From Closterium sp. NIES-65 (taxonomy: Eukaryota; Streptophyta; Zygnematophyceae; Desmidiales; Closteriaceae), in the NCBI GenBank assembly GCA_948144175.1, contig CANXME010002461.1, positions 1 through 64,000 of the forward strand: DNA of 64,000 nucleotides. Reading direction: 5' to 3'. This document shows, one piece after another, positions 10,189-23,159 of the stretch (position 1 is its first letter; every line of letters begins with the position of its first letter). The position numbers and the translations under genes are program-made. Under the pieces are notes generated by a model, which was given only the letters and a program-made list of their open reading frames with translations, had not been told where the DNA came from and did not search any database.

Positions 10189-12460
10189 CTACAGCAACTT
10201 AGGGCCAACCTCAACAAGCCCCAACTGCACACAGAACCTGTGGTGGTCACCAAGCGCTAAGGCCTTGGTGAAGACGTCTGCAGTGTTGGCCTCTGAGGCC
10301 ACAAAGTCCAGGCGGGCCTGGCCGCGTCGCTGCAGCTCTCGCAGGAGGAAGTACCTCACGTCAATGTGCTTCACTCTGCTCTCCAGTCGAGGCTCTCGAC
10401 ACAGGAGGATCATGGCCTTGTTGTCAGCGTACAAGGTTGGTGCAGAGCGAGGCCGCTCACCAAGGTCGGCGAGCAAGAAGGTCAACCAGCGAAGCTCCTG
10501 TGCCGCCATGGCACCAGCGTAGATCTCTGCCTCTGCGCTGGAAGTAGCCACAGACGACGACCGTGTAGACCTCCACGACACAGCACCAGCTCCCAGACTG
10601 AAGCAGTAACCCTGAGTCGAGTGCTGAGTCTCCACGTCGTCAGCGTAGGAAGAGTCGCAGTGACCAGTCAACGCCACTGGCTGAGTCCCTCCAAGCACAA
10701 GCCCCACTCCTGCTGTAGTCGCCAGGTACTTTGCCACCCTCACAGCTGATGTCCAGAGGACAGGACGGTGTCTCCCAGTCGCAACAAAGCGCGAAAGGAT
10801 GCTGAGGGGAAAGGCGAGGTCCGGCCGAGTACAGGTCATCAGGTACATGAGGCAGCCCACCAGCTCTGCGTAAGGACCACTGGACTCGAAGGGCTCGTCA
10901 GGAAAGGGGCCCGTGAGTCTGTGGTCAACAGCAAGAGGAGTGGGCTGGGCGGTGGAGAACTGGAAGTCGAACCGCCGAAGGACCTGCTGCACCATGTGTG
11001 ACTGCGTCAGTGTGATGGTGCGAGCGGCTCTATCCCTGGTGATCTGCAGGCCAAGGTAGCGCTGCAGTTCACCCAGGTCAGTGCACTTGTGTCTCTTCTG
11101 CAGTTCCGACTTCACCTGAGCCAGCGCTGCCCTGTCTGCTGTAGCAAAGACCAAGTCGTCGACGTAGACAAGTATAAAGAAAGGAGTAGAACCCTCCCGA
11201 ACAAACAGTGAAGGGTCGGCAGTCGACGGTCTGAAACCAAGGTCACGAAGCGTGGAGCGAAGAGTGTCGTGCCACTCTCGGGGCGACTGGCGGAGACCGT
11301 AGACTGGTCGGCGCAGGCTCCACTGAGTCCCAGGAGGGAAGGTGTCAGTGAAGCCAGGCGGACGACGCAGCCAGATCTCCTCGTGCAGTCGGCCCTGGAG
11401 GAACGCAGTGGAGAAGTCGAGGGAGTGCAGCTCGTAGTCTCGCTGCGCTGCTATGTGAAGTAACACCCGAAGAGTAGTCATCTTCGGGGTCGGAGCAAAG
11501 GTCTGGAAGAAGTCAACTCCCTCACGCTGACTGAAGCCCCTAGCCACGTAGCGCGCCTTGAACACCGGAGGTGCTCCAGGCGGCCGCTTCACCTTGAAGA
11601 GCCACATGCCATCGACTACGTTCGCCCTAGGAGGGGGAACTGCGTCGACGTAAGTGCCTGTGGATCTCCAAGACGCCAACTCTGAGTCCATAGCCGCTTT
11701 CCACTGAGAGGCCCACTTCCCTGACACAGCCTCGCGGTAAGTGCGAGGAGTCGGTATGTCCAGGGCGTCGGGGTCTCCCTCAGGGGAGAGCAGCATGGCA
11801 CAGACAGAAGGAGAAGCGGCTGCCCAGTACTCCAGCTCAGACTCTCTGTCCTCTAGGACGTCTTAGCCAAGGGCAAACTCACCCCCGACGGACAGAGGAC
11901 GGTAGGGAGGAGCAGGGACCACACGGGTAGCGTAGTCAAGGCGGCTAGCGGCAGCAAACTCAGCGACAGCGGCAGTGAGAGCGGAGGCAGACGACGGGGG
12001 GAAACAAGAGTCGGTGACAAGAGTGGCTAGGACACGGGAGGCAACAGGACGAACAGTGCGCTAGTAGTCAGTGATCGGAGTGGGGAGGGTGGGGAGAGAG
12101 GACAGAGGAGGAGACGGGAGAACGGACACAGGAGACGGAGAACGGCGACGAGACGAACACAGGAGGGCAGTGTGGAGGTCAGTAACAGGGGACGAGTGAC
12201 GAGCACGCGGGGGACAACGGGTGACCAAGTCACGACTGTCTGAGACTACAGGAGGAGGAGACTGTGGCGGAGAGAACGACCTGACTGCTAGACTGGCGTC
12301 CAGAGGAGGAAACGTAGGACCAAACACAGGAGGAGAGGAGGAAAGGCCAAGGGCCCGCAGGCCACTCACAGGTGGGAACAACTGCCGCTCCAGAGGGAGC
12401 TGTGGCGGCGGCTGCGGCGGCGGCTGCTGCTGCTGCGGCTGCTGCTGCAGCTGCTGCGGC

Positions 12461-12530
<70 letters not shown>

Positions 12531-15500
12531 GCTGCTGCTCTAGGAGGTCCAGTACCCGCAGCTCCTGCCGCTCCCTCTCCAACCGCTCCTGCTCCTCACG
12601 CTCACGCCGGCGGGCAGCCTGGAGACGTGTGTCGTGGCGGTGGGGAGGCGGAGTGGACTCCGCAGACCCAGGGTCCGACTCCTCAGACTCAGCACCCCCA
12701 GAACCAGCACCTCCAGCTCCAGCACCCCCAGAGCTAGCGCCACCTGCGCCAGCACCTCCAGCTCCAGCACCCCCAGAGCTAGCGTCACCTGCGCCAGCAC
12801 CTCCAGCTCCAGCACCCCCAGAGCTAGCGCCACCTGCGCCAGCACCTCCCGCTCCAGCACCCCGCGACCGAGTACCCCCAGACCGAGCACCGCCAGCGGC
12901 TGCACCTCCAGCTCCAACACCAACCGAGTCCACGGTAACCTGTCGCGGAAGTGCCGAAGGCTGCTGAGGGGACTGTGAGGAGGACTGTGGGGAGGGAGAC
13001 GCTACCTGACGCGCGACCGAGGGTAGAGGGGTAACGTGGGACACACCAGACGGGGCAGGACCAGGGGGGGGCGGGGGAACCGGAGGGGCGGGAGAAGGAG
13101 GAGGAGAGGGTGCGAGGAAAAGAGGGGGAGGGGGTACCGGGAGACCTCGACAGGGGTACCGGGTGTAGTAGGACACGGACTCGTCAAACCGGACGTCACG
13201 GGAGTCTAGGAACTGGTGGAGGGGAGGGTGGTAAAAGGTCCAGTCAGCAGAGCCGACCGGGAACCCAAGGAAGACACAGTCGATGGCGCGTGCCGAGAGC
13301 TTGTCCGCAGAGGTGTCGCGGACTTGCGCAAGGCAGCCCCAGACTCGAAAGGCCGACCCAACACCAGGGGAACCAGTCCAAAGACTGGTCGGTGAAGCCT
13401 CGGGCCGCGAGACACGCGGCTGGAGGTTCAGCTGGAGTGCGGCGTAGCGAACCGCGTAGGGCCACAGAAAATGGGGCGCACGGGCGTGAATCATGGACGT
13501 GCGAGCAATGTCCATGACCATGCCAATGCGGCGCTCAGCAACCCCATTTTGCTGTGGGGACTCTGGCAGCGTCCAGGACTGGGTGATGCCCTGTTCGCCG
13601 CAGAATCCGGCAAGAATGCCGGAGCGAAACTCGCCCCCTCGGTCGGAGTGGAGACAACTGACTCGACGACCACGAGTGCCCTCAGTGGCCAAAAGCCACC
13701 TGATCAGCGTAGCAGTCACCTCGGACTTCTTCGCAAGAGGGAACACTGTGGTGTACCTGGAGAAGTCGTCGACGACCACCAGAAAGTAGCGCTCCCTCCC
13801 GGACCCTTGTGTCGGGGCAGGGCCCCAGACGTCCAAGTGGAGAGTCTCGAAGGGAGCGGTGGCCGGACGAAGGGAGGAGGAGTGGGGAGTGGCGCGTAAG
13901 CGACCGGCGACGCACGGAGAGCAAGGAGGGGCAGGCGAGAGAGGGAGCGACAGGAAGGTGCGTGGGAGACCTGAGACAAGTCCCTGACTGAGCATGCCAC
14001 GTAGGCGAGGGAGCGACGGGTGGCCAAGGCGGTGGTGCCACAGGACGGTGCGGTGGGTGAGAGAGCGACAGGAGCACGACGCAGCGACGGGGCTGGACAC
14101 AGCGACCGGACCGGACACTACTACCTGGCTAGACACAGCAACTGGACTTGGGACCTGGGCCGGAGGGGACGCAACGACCTGAGGGGAGGACGCGACCGGG
14201 GAGCGCTCGGTGTGGAGGACGTAGAGACCGGAGCGGGGCTCCCGGGTGAACGTGGCCAGAACAGCACCTGTGGTAGCGTCTGTACAGACTGCAGTCCGCC
14301 CACCCCCCACGAAGGTAACCGTGATCCCCCTGTCCTGGAGGTATCCAACACCCACCAAGTTCCGAGTGAACGAGGGGATGTGGAGGCCGCGCAGGACACC
14401 AGAGGGGACCACAGGGCAGGGGAGGGTGGTGGAGCTGCGCGCAACGGCTGGTCCTGAGGTAGGATCAGCCAGAGCCACCGACACAGGTGTGAGGAGTGGG
14501 GTAAGGGTCGTGTGGTCGCGGAAGAAGCACTGAGACGCGCCCGAGTCCAGCGTGAACGACAGAGAGGCCTCAGCCGGAGGGTCACCTGACTCAGTCGCTA
14601 CACAAGCACCTAGAGCAGCAACACAAGCACCTAAGCTAGACAGGCACAAGGCTACACTAGCAGGAGGCAAGCAGGCTAACCTACGAACACGCGAGCAAAC
14701 AGATCCATCAGCACTAAAGTCAGCATCTACAAACAAAGCATGCTGACGCGCATCGTCCATGGACAGATCAAATACATCAATCTTACGGGCTAACAGACGA
14801 GACCAGCGAGGCGTGACCGCCTGAGGGCCCCAGCGAGCCCGGTAGAGGTCGTCGAGGCGGCGGAAGCACCGCGCGGCAGAGTGGTCGTCGCGACCACAGA
14901 GGCAGGGGCTGCCCGGCCCGGTGAGGCACCAATGGGTGCAGGGGCCCCCGTCACGGCGAGGGGGACGAGGGGCCCAGCTGGAAGTGCTGCTGCTGCGGCC
15001 GGTGCTCCCTGGGCCTCCCTGACCCCACTGTGGCGGGGGACCCCAGTGCTGCTGCGGACCCCACTGCAGCGGAGGGCCCCACTGCTGGAACTGCTGCTGT
15101 GCCTGCTGCTGCTGCTGTCCCGGCTGCTGCTGCTGCTGCTGCTGCTGCTGCACCTGCTGTGGCTGCTGCTGCTGTGACTGCTGCTGATGTCCACCCCCAC
15201 CGGTCGGACCACCACCAGTAGGCGGGCCTGTCTGTCCTGCACCTCCTCCAGGGCCCCCTCCTCCCGGTGCACCACCACTGCCGCCGCCGCCGCTGCCGCC
15301 GCCGCCCCCCCCACCACCGCCACCTCCACCGCCGCCTCCACCGCCTCCACCTCCCCCCCTACCGCCCCTCTTGCCGCTCTTGCCCCGTTTCTGCCAGTCT
15401 GCGGCAGAAACGGCAGCAGTGTCCTCAGAAACCGACACAGCAGCAGAAGGACGGGTAGCAGTGAACGTGGGAAGCTGGGGGGCGGCACACCCCGCAAAGA

Positions 15501-16215
15501 GACGGGGAGCCACCGCGTCAGTGGCGGAGGCAACGGTGAGGAGGCTGCTCTCGATCTTCCCGAGAGCGGTCTCAAGGAGATCGATGGTGAGCTCAGTGGG
15601 GTGCTGCTGCAGGAGCGCGTCGCGGGCAGTGGCAAGGCGGTCAGGGAGGCGGGTGACTAACCAGTGCACAGTGAGCCACAAGGGGGGGGGAGCCGCTAGA
15701 AGCTGCTCGTCGGTACAGGCTGCACGGAAACTAGCGTCAAGCGAGCGGAGGTGGGTCACAAGGTCAGACACACTCGCAAACGAGCCTAGGTCGGGGAACA
15801 CAAACGGCATCAGGATGCGACTGAGGGAGGCAGAGGAGGGGGTGGAGTAGCGGGCAACAATAGCATCCCAAACCTCCTTGGCTGTCTCCACCTGGTCAAA
15901 GTGGGCGGCCTCAGTCGGCGGGAGAAGCTCCGTCAGTGTGAGGGCGGCGGCAGCGTCACGCGAGAGCCACACGTCCCTGGCCAGGACCCGACGCTCGTAC
16001 TCCGCCCGGGCCGTAGGGGTCGGCTCCGAGGTGGTCGGCAGGGCGGCGGGGGACGGGGGCTCCTGGAGGGCACCAGACGCGTGAGCCCACAGAGTGGCGT
16101 TGTCCTGTCGCTGACTGGTGAGGAAGCGCGTGGTCTGACGCCGCCAGGTACCGAACTCGATCGGGCGTCCCTCCGCGTCGAAACGGAGGCGACGGGACTC
16201 CATAGCGGACGTCAT
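10189..16215 (-). pseudogene. Copia-1 gag-pol polyprotein with two in-frame stops
   Basis: The ATG is at 16215-16213. The first block (16215-12061, 1,384 residues) holds gag, a Gly-rich run then a Gln-rich run, a Cys/His cluster (CTHWCLTGPGSPCLCGRDDH) in place of a canonical zinc knuckle, protease (LDSGAS) and integrase (HHRLGHPSLPRL, then DVWGP, HSDRGGEF, SPQQNGVAERR). After a linker with Gly/Ala repeats and a long poly-Gln run, TAG at 12063-12061 and TAA near 11864-11862 interrupt a continuous frame. The second block (11796-10189, 535 residues) holds RT (LHSLDFSTAFLQG, YVDDLVFAT) and RNase H (VALTGHCDSSYA, YADNKAMI). The frame is otherwise open, so reversion or read-through at two codons would restore it. 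Confidence 0.92.
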
Positions 16216-16479
16216 GCTAAAGGCGGCTGGAGCACGGCAGAGTCGGAGCTAGGAACGAGGAGGATGCTAGAGGCGGAGCTAGGAACGTGGAGGACTGGCA
16301 CTGAGGGCGAGAGGCGCCAGTTGGAGAGCTAGGGAGAGAAACGGCTGCGAACACTAGGAGCGAAGGAGGCACTAGTGCGGACCCTACTCTAACCTACGCT
16401 ACCGGCGGGAGAGAGAGCGGCTACCAGCCGCTGAATGGTAGTCCGATGGCAGTAGGGCTGTGAAGGGCCCCGCGCACAA

Positions 16480-17220
16480 GGTAGTGGTGGGGCTAGGGTT
16501 TGCAACGAACGGTGTGGGCGGTTTAGGGCGGTTGAGTGCGGTGTATGGCGGTTTGCGGCGGTTTAGGGCGGTTTAGGGTGGTTTAGGGCGGTTGAGTGCG
16601 GTTGAAGGGCGGTATAGGGCGGTTTAGGCGAGGGCGGGCGCCTAAGGCCCGAAGTGGCGGACGCCTAAGGCGCTGGCTGGCGGGCGCCTAAGGCGCTGGC
16701 TGGCGGGCGCCTAAGGTGCTGGCTGGCGGGCGCCTAAGGCGCGACGTGGCGGGCGCCTAAGGCGCGACGTGGCGGGCGCCTAAGGCGCAACGTGGCGGGC
16801 GCCTAAGGCGCGACGGGACGGGCGCCTGAGGCGCGACGTGGCGGGCGCCTAAGGCGTGACGTGGTGGGCGCCTAAGGCGCGACGTGGCGGGCGCCTAAGG
16901 CGCGACGTGGCGGGCGCCTGAGGTGCAACGTGGCGGGCGCCTGAGGGGCGTGGTGGTGGGCGCCTAGGACGCGAACGGGCAGGCGCCTAGGGCGCGGTCG
17001 CGAGAGCGCCTAAGGTGCGGGCTGGAGGGCGCTTAGGGGCGCGGGCTGGAGGGCGCTTAAGGGCGCGGGCTGGAGGGCGCTTAGGGGCGCGGCCTGGAGG
17101 GCGCTCAGGGGCGCGGGCTGGAGGGCGCTTAGGGGCGCGGGCTGGAGGGCGCTTAGGGGGCGCGGGCTGGAGGGCGCTTAGGGGCGCGGGCGAGAGGGCG
17201 CTTAGGGGCGCGGAGGTCCT
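16480..17220. repeat. Tandem-repeat leader of copia-1
   Basis: Between the primer site and the gag ATG lie three repeat blocks: GCGGTTTAGGGC-like units (about 16500-16630), a unit of about 23 bp containing GGCGGGCGCCTAAGGCGC (about 16630-16990), and a unit of about 25 bp containing GGCGCGGGCTGGAGGGCGCT (about 17010-17215). The frame on either strand has no recognisable domain. Comparable GC-rich leaders occur in the other copia elements of this window. Confidence 0.88.
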
Positions 17221-17232
17221 AGAAGGTAACCT

Positions 17233-17370
17233 AGCGTGATACCATCTCAAAGTAGCTTAGCGGAATGGGTGGATTAGCGTTGTGAAAGCATACAAGTAGG
17301 ATACCTAACAAAGTGTTGTACTCCCTAAGGAGCAACTCACTACAGCCTATCACAAATATAACATTTGACA
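17233..17370 (-). repeat. Copia-1 5' LTR and adjacent primer-binding site
   Basis: The LTR is 17245-17370. The minus strand immediately downstream of it (17244 to 17233) reads TGGTATCACGCT. Its first eight bases are complementary to the 3' end of plant initiator tRNA-Met (TGGTATCA), the usual copia primer. The match is shorter than in neighbouring elements. Confidence 0.85.
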
Positions 17371-17375
17371 GTTAG

Positions 17376-17540
17376 TTCTTCTTGATATATTGTTCTTGTG
17401 GTTATGCACTTCTCGTGTTTAACCTTTTACCGTATATACGTACCTGCATTACATTGTGCTGTGTTATCCACCCAAATACTGACTTTACTATTACGTTGTT
17501 GCTAGTGAGATTTCTTAATGTGGGTTGCTAAAGATTTTTT
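17376..17540. other. Host sequence between copia-1 and copia-2
   Basis: AT-richer unique sequence, probably the continuation of the 3' flank of the SMP-C2 gene. It ends in a T run whose last five bases (17536-17540) are the left target duplication of copia-2. No gene is seen. Confidence 0.5.
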
Positions 17541-17987
17541 TGTTGGGCTGAAAACCCCTTAGGATCTTTGCAGGGGTGAACTCTGGGTAGAGTTGGTGTA
17601 GTAACGGAAGCGTTAATTAAAGAGTTGTGAACCACCTTGCGCTAGTATGTGAGGGCAAAGCAAGTTGATTAAAACAAAGAGATACAAGATTTTTGTAAGA
17701 GTACAAGGAATACGAAGAGATACAGTTAATAACCGTTTTACTATTGCTGTTGCGGTTCGATACAGTGACGACTCGGGCAACTGCTCAATACCGAGTTAGT
17801 TGTTTGTCCTTGCTGTCGCGCTGTACTTTGTCAGGTCAAAGGTCGCTGACCTTTGACTTTCGCGTAACCTCCAACAGTTACTTTCAACCTCCGAGGGTTG
17901 ACTCGCCGGTGATTCGTTATACTTCGTTTCTTTTGTGTCTTAGTGTTTCGACACGACAGAGGCGCTTAGGACCGATTGTTTCCAACA
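17541..17987 (-). repeat. Copia-2 3' LTR
   Basis: Pairs with 34247-34694. Preceded on the minus strand by the purine tract GCGAAGGGGAG. Contains the imperfect palindrome AGGTCAAAGGTCGCTGACCT near its middle, also present in the other LTR. Confidence 0.9.
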
Positions 17988-20900
17988 CTCCCCTTCGCTT
18001 CTGGAGTGTCGCTGACGTGGCTCTGTCCAGTCAGTAGCATGTAGTATTCGAACTTCTGCTTTCCGAGCTTCTTGGTCAGGTAGTCAGCTGCCATCTCGGA
18101 CGTGGGACAGTATGACAGCTCGAGCCTTCCCTTCTCGATCTCGTCCTTCACGAAGAAATATCGCAGGGCGATGTGTTTCGTCCTGTTCGCGAAGCCGTTC
18201 TTGTTGGCGATGCGAATTGCCGACTGGTTGTCGCAGAACAGGGTAAAGTTGGGTAACTCGGCTAACTTCGCTTCTTCCAGCAGCTCGCGAAGATAGAGTC
18301 CTTCCTTGGTGGCTGAGCAGAGTGCAATATATTCTGCTTCAACTGACGAGAGAGCAATTAATTCATGCTTGCTCAACTGCCAAGAGATAGGTCCGATAGG
18401 TTCGAGGCGGTAGATGTAGCCGGTGCGGGAGCGCCTATTGTCGGAGTCGCCAGCGTGATCAGCGTCGACGTAGCCAATTAACTTAGTCGGTGTGGTTGCG
18501 TTCTTGTAGTAAGTCAGGCCGATCGTTGGGGTGCTGACGAAGTAGTGAAGAGCGCGGTCGAGCTCCGCCAGATGTTCTGCTTCAGGCTTCTTGAGGTAGG
18601 TGGCGAGCTGGCTTGCGGAGTATGAGAAGTCGGGGCGACAGGTGACAGCTGCGAAGAGAAGACATCCCAGCTTCTTCTGGTAGTCTCGTATGCCGGCGGG
18701 CTTGAGTAGAGCGGAGCTTCCTTTGTCGTTCCCTGCCGTGTAGCGGTATGGCGTGGAGATGGCTGTCGGTGTGAGCGTAAAGCGTTTGGCGATGGTGTTG
18801 GCATATTTCTCGGCACTGAGGTAGATCGCGTCCTCCTCTTCCCGGATGTTGAGGCCGAGGTACTGAGTGACGGTAGACGAAACTGTGAGCGTGAGATCTC
18901 GCTGCAGCTCCCCTTCGAACCAGGTAGTGATGCCGTCATTTCAGCCGATGTAAAGGAGATCGTCCACGTAGACGATTAGTAGGATGTAGTCGTCGTTCTT
19001 TGTGAGCCGGTACATGCCTTGATCGTGCGGTAGTTGCTTGAAGCCGATGCGGATGAGGCGAGCGTGCAGGTACTATTGCCACAGTCGCAGAGCCTGCTTG
19101 ATGCCGTAGAGTGACTTGAGTAGCTGGCAGACTTGGTTGGGTTCTCTGTGGGAGCCGTGCGGTAGCTCGACGAGAATTTCTGCATCAACAGGTGCGTAGA
19201 GAAACGCGTTCGGGACGTCAATTTGTCGCAGCTTCTTCTTCTTCATGGCGGCGATTGCGAGGAGAATGCGTAGTGAGGTGTGGCGGCTAACCGGAGCGAA
19301 AGTTTCGGTGAAGTCGCGTCCGTGTTCTTGGTCGAAGCCGCGTACGACCCAGCGAGCTTTAAATTTGTCAATGGTGTCGTCAGCCTTTGTCTTCACACGG
19401 AAGACCCACTTCCCGGTGAGCACTGTCTTGTTCTGTGCCACGCCGATAGGAACCGCTTTCCACGTGTTGCGTTCCTCCAATGCCTTCAGCTCCTTGTCCA
19501 TGGCTTCGCGCCATTTTTCCTTATGCTCCCCCCCCAGAGCCTGTTGAACCGTCGCAGGCTCTTTAGGAATGGCGGTGCCGTGGACTGCGGTGACGAGTCC
19601 GAGAATTTGCAGTCCACTCTGTGAGTAGCGGGGAAGATTTGCGTCCTTGGGATAAGCTGCTTCATCTCCCACTTCTGGATCAGGTATGAAGTTGGGTCCT
19701 ACTCGTTCTGCTTCGTTGGTGTTGACTGTCGCAGGTGTTACGTAACCGTTGTCGGCGAAATAGTAGAAGGTTTTGACGTTGACACTTTCGCGAGGGTTAT
19801 CTTCGTCCATGGGAACGTCGACGGAGCAGAACGGAAGAGGTCCGGCTTCTTCTGATGCGTTATCCACATTCTGCTCGTCCCAGTCAGCTTCGTCCGCTGC
19901 TGAGGCGAAGGCTCAGTCACCACGAAAACCACCTGTGGGATCCTGGTCTTCGTGCAGGTTGGCAAGGTATGTCTGGAGCGTGAGTCGTTCGTAGAAAATT
20001 ACATCACGTGCTGCTACTGTTTCCTTGGAGTAGACGTCGAAGATTTTCCACGCGTTGTAGTTCTTTTCGATTCCCAAGTGTAGTCCCCACTGTGCTCGTT
20101 GAGAAAATCGGCCCGCTCGTGCTGCTGGGGGTCGGTACTGTACCATGCATCCGAATACTCGTAACAGTTTTGTGCTGCCCTGTTTCCCTGTCCATAGCAG
20201 ATGCGGTGATGCGTTGTTCGGAAGCGATGATGACGACAGCAAGTTGTGTAGCATGACGGTGTGGTCCATTGTTGCAGGCCAGTGGTGGTTGGGTAGCCGC
20301 ATGCCACGTAATAGTTTGCGCATGCTGTTCTGCAAGGTCCTGTTCATTCTTTCTGCTACACCCTGCTGCTGATGGGCGTAGGGAAGGGAGATGAGCCGCT
20401 TGATTCCCCTTTCCACCAGGTAGTGCTTGAATCGCTGAGAGGTGTATTCTCCTCCTCCGCCTGACTGGAAGCTTTTCAGTTTCACGCCCGATTCTCTCTC
20501 TGCTACTAGTAGCCAGGCAACGAAGGCTGCGAATGCCATGTCGCGGCTAGGGAGGTTTAGGTGCCAGACGTAACGGGTGGCGGCGTCGATGAAGGTGATT
20601 GTATAGTTGTATATTACTTGTCCTGGTTCCCGATTGAACAGGATGTCGCTATACACCTTCTCGAGTGGTGCGTACGCGGGTGCGCTTGGGTTGTGATGAG
20701 ACGCAAACGGTCGATGTGGTAAGTCACCTTCAGGGCAGGTGAGGCACATTTCGTGTACTCGTTGAAGTTCTCGTCCGTCGGTCAGTAGGAGTGAGTCCTT
20801 GTCGAGTACTCCTGCTCTTATCGTATTGTTTAATACTGTGTTGCTTGGGTGTCCCATCCTTGCGTGCCAGGTGCTTTCGTCGGCGCGATGTCCGGGTGAT

Positions 20901-22981
20901 CGTCGGTACATATCGGAGTTGGAGTAGAAGTTGGCGGTGAAGTTGGCGCTACGATAAACTTCTCGTGGTGCTGGGTGTAGTTGTTGCGCGGGTGTCGATG
21001 GTGTGTCGTCAATGAGGAGCGGTGTCGTTGAAGGACCAGCAATTGGTGTTGACGTTCCTGCTGCTGCCGTTGATGGTTCTGCTACTGCCGATGTTGTCTC
21101 TGCTGCTGCCGATGCTGTCTCTGCTGCTTCCGATGTTGTCTCTGCTGCTGCCGATGTTGTCTCTCCTGCTGCTGATGTTGTCTGAATTGTTGGTAACGCC
21201 CTTGTTCTTTCTGCTTCAGGGATGGTGTGTGAATACCAGAAGCCTTCTGGACTGAAGTCTGGATCAAGGTCTGGAGGGTGTGTCCAGTTGGTGAAGTTAA
21301 CGATGGCGTCGCTCTCGGCGGTGCCAAGATCAAGAACGAAATCAAGAACGAAGACGTTGTTCTTGAGGACCGCCTTGCCGATGTAAAGTCCTCCTCTCCC
21401 GTGATACAGCTTGAATTCTTGGGTGGTGCTGTCTGCTTCGAGGTGAATCCCTTTCGCCATTAGCTGACTGACGCTCAGTAAGTTGTAGCCGAGTCCCTCC
21501 GCGATTAGTACTTTTGACATCTGCAGTATAACGTTTGTTTCCCTTGACTGAAGTTGAACTACGCCTTGTCGTCGTGTTCGCAGGTTCTGATTGTTGGCGA
21601 CTGTAATGACAACTTCGCGTTGAAGTTGGTGTTCTCGTTGAACGAAGCGTCCCGAGGAGCACATGTGCTGTCCGCAGCAACTGTCCAAGAACCATGTGTC
21701 CTTTCCGGATGGTTCGCTTTGGGCGATGGCGGCGTATGTCGGGTTCGGCTGAAGTGACTTGCGGCGGGGTGTGGTTTCGTCGAGTTGTTCTTCCGGTGAG
21801 TAGTGTGGTGGTGACTCGGTGATGAAGGAGTCACTCAGCTTTGCCATGCAGCTGACGATGTTTCTTGCTCCTTGTGCAGGTTGTCCCGTTGAAGTCGTTG
21901 TGGCTTGAATCTGGGTCGTGGGATTTGCTTGCGTTGAGGCGATTTGGCTGCTTGAAGGTCGAAGTTGCCGCTGTGGAGTTGTTGACTGTTGACGATTTGG
22001 GCAGTGCGTACGCGGGTGTCCTGAAGTTTTGCAGATGTGGCACAACGGAGGTACTGGCTTCGGTTGTTGCTGCCGGTTGTTGTTGTTGTTGTAGCGTCGC
22101 TGAGTGTGGAACGCGAATTCCGGTGATGATGTCTTCTTTTTGTGTCGTTCTTCTTGCAGGTCCATGTCTTGCTGCTCGGCGTGGATTTCGGCACAGAGCG
22201 CTGCTTCGGAGATTCTTCCGTGAGCTCGGAGAATGGCCTTTGTGGCGCGCCATTGAGGACCGAGGCCGCCGATGATGACAGTCACGAAGGCGTCTTCAGA
22301 GATCGACCCTCCGCATCGAAGAAGCTTGTCGCTCAACTCGCGACATCGACTGATATACGCCATTCCTTTCTCCCCTGGTTTCATTTCAACCGTTGTCAGT
22401 TGCGCCATTAACCGACTTTGGCTTACGCTGTCTGTTGCTTGATACAGGCTCTTCAGGTGGTTGTACGCGAGCTCCGCGGAGTTGCCGTAACCTCGGTAAG
22501 ACCTTATGTTCTGCTGTTGAGTCGGGGTGATATTCCTTAGTAGGATCGTGTACGCCATCATTGACTGATAGGTGTACTGCTGCTTCTCGTACTGTGTGCC
22601 GTTTGTTGGGTATGGCAGAGACCCGTCGAAGAACCCGAGTATCTGCGCGCCTTCCATCATCAGCTCGAACTCGAACGACCAGGTGAAGAAGTCCTTTCCA
22701 TCGAAGGGTCTTGACGTCTGCATCTTCAGAACGTGTGCGAACTGCGACTGAACTTGTAATGCGTCCAGTGATTTTTCTTGTCCAGGTGAAGGCTGTGGGT
22801 GTGGCATAAAGCTGATAGACCCGCGCTCGTACGGAGCAAAGGTAGGCTGCTGTTGTTGATTTCCTCGTGCATATGATGAGCCGTCGAGACTCATGGGTGT
22901 TGCTCCGTTGTTATTGCTGTTGTGTGACTTCGCAGATACCGATTGCTGGTGTTGCTCGTAGAAGGACATGAAGGAGAAAAA
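17988..22981 (-). pseudogene. Copia-2 gag-pol polyprotein, main part
   Basis: The frame runs on from the N-terminal gag fragment beyond the nested insertion. It encodes gag, a canonical CCHC zinc knuckle (CHICKTSGHPRTHC), protease region (WFLDSCCGQHM), integrase (HARMGHPSNTVL, then FIDAATRYVWH and QGVAERMNRTLQNSM), RT (WVFRVKTKADDTIDKFKARW, IVYVDDLLYIG) and RNase H (YVDADHAGDSDNRRS, ALSSVEAEYIAL). Stops interrupt it at 19915-19913, 19075-19073 and near 18942. A protease D-S-C in place of D-S/T-G is a further sign of decay or divergence. It belongs to a different copia lineage from copia-1, -3, -4 and -C, being less GC-rich and having a true zinc knuckle. Confidence 0.9.
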
Positions 22982-23102
22982 TGTCAAATTATAATGTTGT
23001 GTAGGCTATAGTGGGGTAGCGAATATGGGGTACACATTTCTAGGGTTGCATATTTGTATCACTTTCGTTCCTTAGTCAATCATTCTCGTTTCAGTTTTCT
23101 CA
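22982..23102 (+). repeat. Copia-3 5' LTR
   Basis: 121 bp, TG...CA, sharing TGTAGGCTATAGTGGGGTA with the copia-C and copia-4 LTRs. No matching 3' LTR exists in the window. Confidence 0.85.
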
Positions 23103-23159
23103 TGGTATCGAGCAGGTTCCCTAGTGGGAACTGTGCCTAGGGCCCACCACATCGATTTT

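Larger units (their letters stand above)
9864..17370 (-). mobile_element. Copia-1: near-intact Ty1/copia LTR retrotransposon
   Basis: A 7,507-bp element on the minus strand with 126-bp LTRs (9864-9989 and 17245-17370) that differ at about one base, so it is recent. It is flanked by perfect GTTAG target duplications (9859-9863, 17371-17375). Order on the minus strand: 5' LTR, primer site starting TGGTATCA, a 1-kb GC-rich repeated leader, gag-PR-INT-RT-RNaseH, polypurine tract, 3' LTR. The LTR starts TGTCAAAT but ends TTTGAGA, not the usual CA. Integrase before RT is diagnostic of copia. Two in-frame stops keep it from being fully intact. Confidence 0.95.

Noticed and set aside
16500..16630. 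Plant telomere repeats (TTTAGGG)
   Set aside because: TTTAGGG occurs only inside longer 10-20-bp GCGGTTTAGGGC-like units and is part of the copia-1 leader repeats.
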